The position numbers and the translations under genes are program-made. Under the pieces are notes generated by a model, which saw only the letters and a list, made by a program, of their open reading frames with translations, did no database searches and was not told where the DNA came from. Positions 43,449-50,888 of a DNA stretch of 64,000 nucleotides are shown one piece after another (the stretch's first letter is position 1; each line of letters begins with the position of its first letter). This DNA is from an uncultured Lachnospiraceae bacterium (lineage in GTDB: Bacteria > Bacillota > Clostridia > Lachnospirales > Lachnospiraceae), in NCBI GenBank assembly GCA_947172705.1, contig CAMWCA010000001.1, positions 62,001 through 126,000 of the forward strand, read 5' to 3'.

Positions 43449-43483
43449 ATATGTTTTACCCATTTTTGGGTGTAAATACATAT
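43449..43483 (+). promoter_or_regulatory. Hairpin between permease and binding-protein genes
   Basis: ATATGTTTTACCCA (43449-43462) folds back on 43467-43483 with a bulge. No T-tract follows, so it is more likely an mRNA processing or stability element that raises binding-protein output than a terminator. Confidence 0.35.
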
Positions 43484-43502
43484 AGAAAAAGGAGGAAAAC
43501 AA

Positions 43503-44717
43503 ATGAAAAGAAAAAGTATGAAACTATTAATGTCCCTGTTGGTGACGGCGTCCCTTTTGGTGGGATTGACAGGCTGTGGCAGCAAAGATGAGGGGACAAA
43601 GGCGGAAAGTCCAAGCACAGACACTCAGACAGAGGAAAGCAGTCAGCCGGCAGAGTCTGAAGAAAGCGAAACGGAAGGAGAAGCAACAGACAAGATCAAA
43701 TTAGGTCTGACGATTTACTCTACAACGGATGCCACCGCAGGACCTGTGGTCAATAATATGCAGACAGCATGCGACGGTATGGGAGCAGAGCTGGTAATTG
43801 CAACAGACGAGCAGAATCCGGAAAAGGAGATCACCAACATTGAAAATTTAATTGCAAACGGATGTCAGGCTGTTTTCTGCCTTCCCTATGCAGACGATTC
43901 CATTCCCAGAATTGCAAAGATCTGCGAGGACTCAGAGGTTTATTTTGGCTTTTACTGGTACGATCTGTCCAATGAAGAGACCCATGACGTATGCTATGCA
44001 TCGAAATATTTCCTTGGGAACATTTATGAGGATGACGTATGGTCGGCATATACGGCAATGAAAACCTTAAACGAGGCGGGAGCTTCCCATATCGGCATGT
44101 TTGGACTGCCTACAGGGCGCACTACCACAACCAAGAGGGACAATGGCATTGCCCAGGCATGTGAGGAGTTTGGTATGGAAATCCTGGTAGAAGACAGAGT
44201 AAATACAAATACTTCCGACGATGCAGCTTCTTCTGTGGAATCCATGGTTTCAGCATATCCTGAACTGGACGGCATTGTGATTGCAGGTATGACCCAGACT
44301 TGTCTGCCGGGAGTAATTCAGTCTCTTCAAAATCTTGGTATGACAGAACAGGTAAAGGTTTCCTGTATTGATTTTAATGAAAATCAGACAGAATATTTTG
44401 AGAAAAATTCCGTAAACGGTGTGATCGGCGGTCACTTTACAGGGGGCGCATGGCTTGCAGTGCTTGCCGTGAATAAGCTTCAGGGAACGCCTTTGGTGGA
44501 CGAACCTGTTTCCATTAAGGACGAGTTTATTGTGCTCCAGTCGGCGGAAGATGCAAAAAATTATGATGCCCATCTTTATCAGGAACTCCCTTATACGGCG
44601 GATGAGTATGCACAGATGTCCAAAAAGATAAACGAAGGGTTTACCTATGAGGATTTACTTAAGGTGGTAGGTTCCTACAGCATTGAGGATGTAATGACCC
44701 GCCATAATGTGGAATAG
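43503..44717 (+). CDS. Sugar-binding lipoprotein of the ABC transporter
   Basis: A 404-residue protein with a lipoprotein signal (lipobox LTGC, Cys at residue 22), a low-complexity E/S/T linker (~25-65) and a periplasmic-binding-protein type 1 domain (IKLGLTIYSTTDATAGPVVN, NLIANGCQAVFCLPYADDS, then ASHIGMFGLPTGRT and ELDGIVIAGM). It is lipid-anchored outside the cell and delivers ligand to the permease pair. The type-1 fold fits ribose, other monosaccharides or nucleosides; ligand identity is not readable. GGAGGAAAAC precedes the start. Confidence 0.92.
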   Translation: MKRKSMKLLMSLLVTASLLVGLTGCGSKDEGTKAESPSTDTQTEESSQPAESEESETEGEATDKIKLGLTIYSTTDATAGPVVNNMQTACDGMGAELVIATDEQNPEKEITNIENLIANGCQAVFCLPYADDSIPRIAKICEDSEVYFGFYWYDLSNEETHDVCYASKYFLGNIYEDDVWSAYTAMKTLNEAGASHIGMFGLPTGRTTTTKRDNGIAQACEEFGMEILVEDRVNTNTSDDAASSVESMVSAYPELDGIVIAGMTQTCLPGVIQSLQNLGMTEQVKVSCIDFNENQTEYFEKNSVNGVIGGHFTGGAWLAVLAVNKLQGTPLVDEPVSIKDEFIVLQSAEDAKNYDAHLYQELPYTADEYAQMSKKINEGFTYEDLLKVVGSYSIEDVMTRHNVE

Positions 44718-44762
44718 AAAAGACTAAGCTGCTGGCGGTCTGCATGACAGGAAAGGATATAT

Positions 44763-45734
44763 ATGAATAAAAAGATTAGTAATGCAATTGTAGTGGTTAT
44801 GGTACCCATCGCTTTATATTTGTTTTTTCTGCTCCTGAGACCGAAGTCATTTGGAAAAATCAATACCGTTTATATCATTATTACCCAGTCCTTTATCACC
44901 TGTATGATTGCATGGGGAATGCAATATCTGGCGAAGATGGGAGAGTTTGACCTGGCATTGGGAGCGGAGATGATTTTGGACAGTATTATAGCCGCCCTGC
45001 TGAGTACCAGATTAGGGATACCGGGAATCGTGGCAGGCTGCCTTTTGTCAGCATTCGTATGTGGAATTTTAAAGGGAGTTCTTTACCGTGTGATGAAAAT
45101 TCCCATTATGATCCTGACCATCGCACTGATTTACCTGCTGGGGTCTTTCGGCGGGTTGATTACCAACTCGGCGGCGCTGACCATTGCTTACGAGCATACC
45201 TTTTTAGGACGCGCGCCGGGAAATATGATCGTCTTCCTGCTGACAGGCATTTTGATGTATTTTCTTGCCAATAAAAGCGTATATGGATCAAATGTGAATG
45301 CGGTAGCAGGCGCTCCGGGAATTTCCCGCAACAATGGTATCAGTGTGGAAAGGACTAAGATCAGATCCCTGATTTTAAGCAGCATGTTTGCAGGGATCGC
45401 AGCGATCGTGCAGCTCAGCCATGGAAGCGGCGTGACGCCCTCTGTGGGGCTTGACAGCATACAAAATATTATGCAGCCAATGATGAGCGTGTTTATCGGC
45501 TTTGTGATGGCGCAGTATGTGAATGTAGTGTTCAGTATTTTTGTAGGATCTATATTGATGTCCATTATCAGCAATGGGATCACGGCGCTGAACTGGTCAT
45601 CGGCGATATACAATATTGTTGTGGGAATCATTCTTCTGCTGATCATGGCATATATGAACGTTGCAAAGATTTATTCGAAAAGGCATGAAGAAAAAGTAAG
45701 AGCCATTGCAAATATAAAGGAAATGAATTTATGA
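44763..45734 (+). CDS. Sugar ABC transporter permease 2 (RbsC-like)
   Basis: A 323-residue protein with about nine membrane helices of the BPD_transp_2 type (GEFDLALGAEMILDSIIAAL; GIPGIVAGCLLSAFVCGILK; a C-terminal region with SNGITALNWSSAIYNIVVG). It differs from permease 1, so the transporter probably uses a heterodimer. The binding-protein gene ends 45 bp upstream with no terminator between, and the nucleoside hydrolase gene follows after 42 bp. Confidence 0.88.
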   Translation: MNKKISNAIVVVMVPIALYLFFLLLRPKSFGKINTVYIIITQSFITCMIAWGMQYLAKMGEFDLALGAEMILDSIIAALLSTRLGIPGIVAGCLLSAFVCGILKGVLYRVMKIPIMILTIALIYLLGSFGGLITNSAALTIAYEHTFLGRAPGNMIVFLLTGILMYFLANKSVYGSNVNAVAGAPGISRNNGISVERTKIRSLILSSMFAGIAAIVQLSHGSGVTPSVGLDSIQNIMQPMMSVFIGFVMAQYVNVVFSIFVGSILMSIISNGITALNWSSAIYNIVVGIILLLIMAYMNVAKIYSKRHEEKVRAIANIKEMNL

Positions 45735-45776
45735 AACAGGTAAATAATAATCATATGAATTTAAGGAGGTAACAGT

Positions 45777-46727
45777 ATGAAGTTTAAAAAAGCGCCCTAT
45801 GAAGTGCCTGCATGTAAGAAAATTAAAGTGATCTGCGATACGGATGCTTATTGCGAGGGGGACGACCAATATTGTATTGCCCACCTGCTGATGACGGAAA
45901 AGCTGGATGTGCTGGGATTTACGGCGGAGCATTTCGACACCCTTCTTTTGGATTCCAAAACCGGCGGAAACGACTCCATGGAGCAGAGCTATGATGAAAT
46001 TTGCAATATTTTGGAGCTTATGGGTTTAAGGGAAGATTATCCGGTTTTTAAAGGTGTGATCGATCATTTAAAGGACGAAAAAACGCCGGAGTATACAGAT
46101 GCCGGAAAGTTTATTGCAGAGCAGGCGGCAAAAATGCCTGAGGGGGAAAAGCTTGCAGTTGTGGCACAGGGAGCAATTTCAAATGTGGCTGACGCTTTGC
46201 TCATCGATCCATCTATTGCGGATAAAATGTTTGTGATCTGGATCGGAGGCGGCGCTTACCCGGAAGGTTCCTGGGAGTTTAATTTAAATGGAGATGTAAA
46301 TGCTTCTAATGTGGTGTTCGATTCTAACGTGGAGCTGTGGCAGGTTCCCTGTAATGTATATTCCATGATGAAGGTATCCTTCCAGGAGTTGTACGAGAGA
46401 GTCAGCAACTGCGGTAAGATCGGAAAATATTTATATGAGAATCTCCTTCGGGTAAATACCAAATTGTGTGAGATCCCTCTTTTTGGAGGAATGGCAACCT
46501 ATCCCGGCGGCGAGAGCTGGCAGCTGGGAGATTCACCGGTAGTAGGGCTTTTAATGACAGATCACTGTTATGATTATGACATGATGCCTGCGCCCAGGGT
46601 GGATGAGGAAGGACATTATCACCTCCGCCCCGCAAATCCCCGAAAGATCCGGGTATATAATTATGTGGACAGCCGGATGATTCTGGAGGATATGTTTACC
46701 AAATTGAAATATTATTATGGAGAATAA
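45777..46727 (+). CDS. Nucleoside hydrolase-like protein
   Basis: A 316-residue protein of the inosine-uridine nucleoside hydrolase superfamily. The N-terminal metal motif reads CDTDAYCEGDDQYCIAHLL, an expanded form of DTDxGxDDA found in a clostridial branch; KLAVVAQGAISNVADAL and FVIWIGGGAYPEGSWEFNLN give the remaining active-site loops. The family cleaves N-glycosidic bonds of nucleosides to a base and a pentose with Ca2+. No signal peptide is seen, so it acts in the cytoplasm. AAGGAGGT precedes the ATG. As the last gene of the operon, it suggests the imported substrate is a nucleoside or another N- or O-pentoside (inference). Confidence 0.85.
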   Translation: MKFKKAPYEVPACKKIKVICDTDAYCEGDDQYCIAHLLMTEKLDVLGFTAEHFDTLLLDSKTGGNDSMEQSYDEICNILELMGLREDYPVFKGVIDHLKDEKTPEYTDAGKFIAEQAAKMPEGEKLAVVAQGAISNVADALLIDPSIADKMFVIWIGGGAYPEGSWEFNLNGDVNASNVVFDSNVELWQVPCNVYSMMKVSFQELYERVSNCGKIGKYLYENLLRVNTKLCEIPLFGGMATYPGGESWQLGDSPVVGLLMTDHCYDYDMMPAPRVDEEGHYHLRPANPRKIRVYNYVDSRMILEDMFTKLKYYYGE

Positions 46728-46751
46728 GGAAGAAAGCATTTGTAAATGTGA

Positions 46752-46780
46752 AAAGGCTGCCGCAGACTGCGGCAGCCTTT
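46752..46780. terminator. Bidirectional terminator between operon and lacI gene
   Basis: AAAGGCTGCCGCA (46752-46764) pairs perfectly with TGCGGCAGCCTTT (46768-46780), loop GAC; A and T tracts on the two sides serve both the nucleoside hydrolase gene and the convergent regulator gene. Confidence 0.85.
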
Positions 46781-46797
46781 TCGTGGCGGCGTATGCA

Positions 46798-47817
46798 TTA
46801 CCTATGGAGCGCTACACTTTTTCGCTCGATAAGCGTGGTGGAGATTTCCATTTTGATGTGATCCGTCACATTCCCGTGGATCTGCTGGTCCAGCATGGAT
46901 ACGGCACGCTGTCCGAACATCTGCTTTGGAACCCGCATGGAGGTCAGAGGAGGGTCCAGAAGATTGCAGAAAGGCATATCGTCAAAACCAATAATAGAGA
47001 TCTGCTCAGGAATCTTATAGCCATATTCCTTCAACGCTTTAATACAAGCGGAGGCGATAATATCGTTATCTGCAAAAAAGGCAGTGGGAAGTTCAGGCTT
47101 AGTGTCCAGATAGCTGCACATATCGGCGTAAGCAGTCTCATCGGTGGAGCCTACCCTGACTACAATAGAATGGACGGGTTTTTGGAAAGCGTATTTCTCA
47201 ATGGCAATATGGAATCCCCGGGCGCGCTCTTCAAAGTTCTTGATGGGAACTTTGCTGGAAAGATATCCGATAAAGGTGTGCCCGCAGGAGATCAAATGGG
47301 AAGTGGCGTTACAGGCGCCCTGTATATTGCTGATGGTAATGCAGTCGGAGCCGTCCCCGTCCACATAGCTGTCCAGAACCACCAGAGGAAGCCCGGAATT
47401 CTTAAAAGGAATCAGATCCTCCGGATCTACTTCAGTGGCAAGAAGCAGAAGCCCGGTGGGATGATTGTCCAAAATAGCCTTCATTTGTTCCCGGATATTT
47501 TCATGACAGTAAAAATAAGTAATGTGCAGGACATAGCCCAGCCGCTTGCTTTCATAGTCGATTCCCTGAAGCAGGTTTGCAAAAAAAGCCGTGTCGCTGA
47601 CCACGTTTCCGTGCTTCAGGCAGATAATGTATTGGATCACGGAGGGATACTCGTACATGCGGTTTCGCTGGACATGCTGGTAGCCGTACTTTTGCGCCGC
47701 CTGCTTTACCATGGTACGGGTCTCCTCACTGATTCCTTTTTTATTATTATAGACCATGGAAATGGTAGAACGTGAGATCCCAAGCTTTTCGGCAAGTTCT
47801 TTTGCTGTAATGCTCAT
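46798..47817 (-). CDS. LacI-family transcriptional regulator
   Basis: A ~339-residue regulator: LacI-type helix-turn-helix at residues 2-25 (SITAKELAEKLGISRSTISM) and hinge (VKQAAQKYGYQH), followed by a type-1 periplasmic-binding-protein effector domain (ATSHLISCGHTFIGYLSS, FFADNDIIASACIKALKEYG, ISIIGFDDMPF). The start at 47817 is chosen because GGAGGG lies 12 nt upstream and the HTH begins there; an earlier in-frame ATG contains the site itself. It lies convergent to the sugar/nucleoside operon and is expected to repress it until ligand binds. TAAATTTA motifs in its own promoter and upstream of the operon are candidate operators. Confidence 0.92.
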   Translation of the reverse strand: MSITAKELAEKLGISRSTISMVYNNKKGISEETRTMVKQAAQKYGYQHVQRNRMYEYPSVIQYIICLKHGNVVSDTAFFANLLQGIDYESKRLGYVLHITYFYCHENIREQMKAILDNHPTGLLLLATEVDPEDLIPFKNSGLPLVVLDSYVDGDGSDCITISNIQGACNATSHLISCGHTFIGYLSSKVPIKNFEERARGFHIAIEKYAFQKPVHSIVVRVGSTDETAYADMCSYLDTKPELPTAFFADNDIIASACIKALKEYGYKIPEQISIIGFDDMPFCNLLDPPLTSMRVPKQMFGQRAVSMLDQQIHGNVTDHIKMEISTTLIERKSVALHR

Positions 47818-47861
47818 ATTAATAATACCCTCCATTGAGTATGGAATATAGATTTCCTTGC

Positions 47862-47897
47862 TAAATTTATTATATAATATATTAAATTTAATTGCAA
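47862..47897 (-). promoter_or_regulatory. lacI-family gene promoter with paired TAAATTTA motifs
   Basis: Minus strand TTGCAA (47892-47897), 17-bp spacer, TATAAT (47869-47874). TAAATTTA occurs at 47883-47890 in the spacer and at 47862-47869 touching the -10 box. The two copies are 21 bp apart, about two helical turns, which fits operator pairs. The 160 bases beyond, to 48060, hold no gene and only a weak promoter-like TATACTATAG stretch. Confidence 0.55.
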
Positions 47898-48061
47898 TAT
47901 CAGGCTAAATAAATTATAGATAATTGTAATTGCTGGCTATTATAATTATGGTTATTCAGCGTTATGGAAAATAGCTTTTTTGGTAGAGAATAGAATTTCA
48001 CCGAATATTTTTCAGGTCTTGTCCATATACTATAGTAATTATAGCTTTCAGGAGGTAAAGA

Positions 48062-48307
48062 ATGGCAAGAGGACAGAGAAAAACGGTGGAAGAGAAAATT
48101 GCGGAAAAGGAAGAACTGATTCAGGCACTTCGAATCAGATTGAAATCTGAGCAAAATGAACTGGATCTTCTCTATAAGGAGAAGCGGGAAAGAGAACTGG
48201 ATGAGCTTAACCAGATGCTGACAGCCTCCGGTCTCGACCTGGAGCAGGCTTCGGATATCCTGCAGGAATACATTTTAAATCACACGGAAGAAGAGCAATC
48301 AGCCTGA
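48062..48307 (+). CDS. Small charged coiled-coil protein, unknown function
   Basis: An 81-residue protein composed mostly of heptad-patterned charged residues (EEKIAEKEELIQALRIRLKS, then ELDLLYKEKRERELDELNQM), followed by a short helical C-terminal part (ASGLDLEQASDILQEYIL). It has a strong site AGGAGGTAAAG and its own terminator, which supports it as a real gene. I recognise no family with confidence; similar small coiled proteins are widespread in Lachnospiraceae. It is cytoplasmic by composition. Confidence 0.75.
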   Translation: MARGQRKTVEEKIAEKEELIQALRIRLKSEQNELDLLYKEKRERELDELNQMLTASGLDLEQASDILQEYILNHTEEEQSA

Positions 48308-48315
48308 TGGCAGGA

Positions 48316-48369
48316 AAAGAGGAGGTGTAATCCATAGATCTGGCAATGGATTATACCTCCTCTTTGTTT
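48316..48369 (+). terminator. 20-bp terminator after the coiled-coil gene
   Basis: 48316-48335 pairs with 48346-48365 over 20 bp with one G-U pair (stem AAAGAGGAGGTGTAATCCAT), loop ~10 nt, followed by GTTTTG. Confidence 0.75.
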
Positions 48370-48394
48370 TGTGCAAAAATTTACAAATCACATA

Positions 48395-48423
48395 TGGAAA
48401 TCCTAAGTGAATATGTGTATAAT
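48395..48423 (+). promoter_or_regulatory. Promoter of the EAL/HDOD gene
   Basis: TGGAAA (48395-48400), 17-bp spacer and a consensus TATAAT (48418-48423); AAGGAGA precedes the ATG at 48475. Confidence 0.5.
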
Positions 48424-48474
48424 AGATAATAGCATAAGTCATTAAAAATCAATATGAACATGAAGGAGAAAGCT

Positions 48475-49704
48475 ATGCTTGTAACATTAATACCGCTCTT
48501 CGATGACAAAATGAGCGTACGTGCGTATTCATTATTTTCACAGAAGAATAATTATCTCTTAAATCCCAGCCTGCAGGGAACGGGGCAGAATGACGGTGCA
48601 GTGGATATTCCAGGCTTTGAAGTGATTCAGTTTGTAGGGCTTGACGCACTTGCATCTGGGAAAGAAGTGTTTGTAACTGCAAACAATATTTCCATATTCT
48701 CAGACTTGGATTCTCAGTGCCAGGCGCCCCATGACCGAATTGTAATTTTGATCGATAATACGATCCCGCCTGAGGAAATGTACATAAACCGGCTTCGGGA
48801 GCTTAAGGAGAAAGGATATAAGCTTGCCATGCGCAAGCTCCCTGTACAGAGCTTTGAACCCTACCGTGAGGTTTTGCTTTTGATGGATTATATTTTCCTG
48901 GACCACAAGAAGGTGGATGTGAGCAAGGCAAAGATCTACTTTGGCAAGGTATATCCCAATATTGGCATATGCGTGGTGAATATTCAAACCCAGGAAATTT
49001 ACGAGCAGCTCAGGGCTGAGGGCGGTTATCAGATTTTTGAGGGTGAGTTCTACCGGGTGCCGGTTACACAAGGTGAAACCGAGGTGACCCCTTTAAAGGT
49101 GAACTACATAGAATTGCTGAATATGGTGAATGCCCCTGACTTTGATCTGACCAAAGCAGCGGATGTTATTGGAAGAGATACGGCGCTTGTTATTTCCCTT
49201 CTTAAGATGGTAAACAAGATGGCGGTAAATTCCGAGATCACCTCCATACGCCATGCAGCGGCAATGTTAGGACAGCGGGAACTCAAAAAATGGATCAACG
49301 CCGCAGTGGCAAACAACCTGTATGCGGACAAACCCAATGAAGTTACAAGACTGTCTCTGCTCCGCGCCAAATTTGCAGAAAATCTTGCGCCCATGTTCCA
49401 TATAAGCAAGCTGCAGACCTCTGAATTGTTCCTGATGGGGCTGTTCTCTGTGTTGGATTTGATTTTGAGCAAATCCATGGAAGAAGCGCTGGAAATGGTG
49501 AAGGTATCCAAGGAAATTAAAGAAGCGCTGGTGGATCATAAGGGAGTGCTTGCGCCGGTTCTGGATTTCATATTGGAATACGAAAAAGCCGATTGGCAGG
49601 AGGTGTCCAGATTAATGATCCTCCAGAACATTGAAATGAATGAGCTTTATGATGCCTACATAGAATCCCTGAGATGGTATTGCGAATTGTTTGCAGATGC
49701 CTGA
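48475..49704 (+). CDS. YuxH-like protein: degenerate EAL plus HDOD domain
   Basis: A 409-residue protein. The first ~190 residues have the fold pattern of the EAL domain seen in YuxH proteins (MLVTLIPLFDDKMSVRAYSL; GYKLAMRKLPVQS; YQIFEGEFYRVP), but catalytic EAL, DDFG and QGY motifs are lost. Residues ~200-400 are an HDOD domain (NYIELLNMVNAPDFDLTKAA, then LGQRELKKWINAAVA), a helical module that lacks HD-phosphohydrolase residues. Such proteins act as signalling scaffolds and probably bind no substrate. ATG at 48475 has AAGGAGA 5 nt upstream; an ATG 21 bases before lacks one. Terminated by the hairpin at 49722-49751. Confidence 0.88.
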   Translation: MLVTLIPLFDDKMSVRAYSLFSQKNNYLLNPSLQGTGQNDGAVDIPGFEVIQFVGLDALASGKEVFVTANNISIFSDLDSQCQAPHDRIVILIDNTIPPEEMYINRLRELKEKGYKLAMRKLPVQSFEPYREVLLLMDYIFLDHKKVDVSKAKIYFGKVYPNIGICVVNIQTQEIYEQLRAEGGYQIFEGEFYRVPVTQGETEVTPLKVNYIELLNMVNAPDFDLTKAADVIGRDTALVISLLKMVNKMAVNSEITSIRHAAAMLGQRELKKWINAAVANNLYADKPNEVTRLSLLRAKFAENLAPMFHISKLQTSELFLMGLFSVLDLILSKSMEEALEMVKVSKEIKEALVDHKGVLAPVLDFILEYEKADWQEVSRLMILQNIEMNELYDAYIESLRWYCELFADA

Positions 49705-49721
49705 AGAAAATGTATAAGGAG

Positions 49722-49751
49722 AGAGCCCCATTATTGTATGGGGCTCTTTTT
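49722..49751 (+). terminator. Terminator of the EAL/HDOD gene
   Basis: AGAGCCCCA (49722-49730) pairs with TGGGGCTCT (49739-49747), followed by a T-run. It overlaps the stop codon of the convergent DUF4317 gene. Confidence 0.8.
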
Positions 49752-50876
49752 ATCGGAGGTTCTGACAGAGATTCCGTTCACCTCCACATGATCATTGATC
49801 TCAATTACCAGACAGCGTTTGCCGTCCAGGGTCATGGTGTTTACCAGATCGGCGCGTTCAGGATTTACCTTTACCACCACATCAGGGGTTTTTACCTCGA
49901 AGGTTCTGGTATTTGCCACATTATCCACCAAAAGGGCGGTATGTTCTCCGGCGGCGGCATCGTAAAGCTTTTCAAAATCCGCAAGCTTTTCTTCCTCCAC
50001 ACCGCTTTTCTCAAGGAGGTTTTTAACCTGGCGCTTGTCCAGAGTCAGGGGTTCAGGTATTTCCTTATGTTCTTCAATCATTTCCGTAAGCTGTTCATGG
50101 ATATTCTTAACCACTTCATATTCGGCATCATCTCCCAGGGTCTCTTCAATCAGAGAGTGGAAGGTTTCTTTCTGATTTCCCGCAGTAAGGGGCAGAACAG
50201 CGCCCAAAATATTGTCTACAAATTCGGCGTGGGGTTCCTCCGTATTTTTGGTATAGTACAGGGTGCTGTGAAGATCGGCGCATCTGTCGTTGAACGCAGG
50301 GAAAAGAAAACCTGTTTCCGGAAGTTCTACGATCCAGTCCCGCACTCTGTTATGGAATTCGTTGGTTTCGCTGTTGTAGCTTAAGCCCGGCTTGGAAAGA
50401 TTTACGGGGCAGATACAGCAGAGAAGGTATTCATAAACTGTGTCGGAGGCATCTTCCATGGCAAGTCCGTCGGTGGTTTTGCCGGGGACATCGTAGGCAT
50501 CGTGGATCAGCAGAATTAAGTAGTTTCCCACATATTCGTAGGAACCGATTATTTTGTCATAGAATTCTGCCAGCAGGTCGTCATCCTTTAGCTTGCTGTC
50601 CTTAAGGCGCAGGAGAAATTCCTGACTGCCGCCATTTTCCTCGCTGGAAAGAGGAAATTCCAGATTCAGCAGATTTTTGCCTACAGAACCGGAAAGGGTT
50701 TTGCGAAGAAGCTCAAAGTATTTGAAGATTTCCTCTTCCGGAAGAGAAAGGAAGGCTTCTTTAAATTCTGTTTTTTTATTTTTTTCCCCATCCACATAAC
50801 AGCCGCAGATCCGGGTTATGGAGCAGTTGCTGGGGGTGTAAAGCCGTTTGAGTTCATTGATTTCCTGTTTGATCAT
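49731..50876 (-). CDS. DUF4317 protein
   Basis: A 381-residue cytoplasmic protein that matches DUF4317 as I know it from Lachnospiraceae: MIKQEINELKRLYTPSNCSI at the start, then ICGCYVDGEKNKK, GNYLILLIHDAYDVPGKT, YEYLLCCICPVNLSKPGL and a C-terminal DGKRCLVIEINDHVEVNGI. No catalytic motif is recognisable and function is unknown. It lies 12 bp downstream of the giant activase gene on the same strand, so the two form a likely operon. The 3' end overlaps the terminator of the convergent gene. Confidence 0.85.
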   Translation of the reverse strand: MIKQEINELKRLYTPSNCSITRICGCYVDGEKNKKTEFKEAFLSLPEEEIFKYFELLRKTLSGSVGKNLLNLEFPLSSEENGGSQEFLLRLKDSKLKDDDLLAEFYDKIIGSYEYVGNYLILLIHDAYDVPGKTTDGLAMEDASDTVYEYLLCCICPVNLSKPGLSYNSETNEFHNRVRDWIVELPETGFLFPAFNDRCADLHSTLYYTKNTEEPHAEFVDNILGAVLPLTAGNQKETFHSLIEETLGDDAEYEVVKNIHEQLTEMIEEHKEIPEPLTLDKRQVKNLLEKSGVEEEKLADFEKLYDAAAGEHTALLVDNVANTRTFEVKTPDVVVKVNPERADLVNTMTLDGKRCLVIEINDHVEVNGISVRTSDKKSPIQ

Positions 50877-50888
50877 AGTTATATCTCC

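Noticed and set aside
43449..43483. Terminator splitting the sugar ABC operon
   Set aside because: The hairpin has no T-tract and the binding protein behind it belongs to the same transporter; a processing or stability role is more likely.
46717..47775. A 352-residue plus-strand frame opposite the LacI-family gene
   Set aside because: The minus strand encodes a complete, recognisable LacI regulator; the opposing frame has no family resemblance and overlaps the bidirectional terminator.
49674..50384. A 236-residue plus-strand frame opposite DUF4317
   Set aside because: It begins inside the EAL/HDOD gene and is antisense to a recognised family; composition is Phe/His/Tyr-rich, typical of antisense frames.
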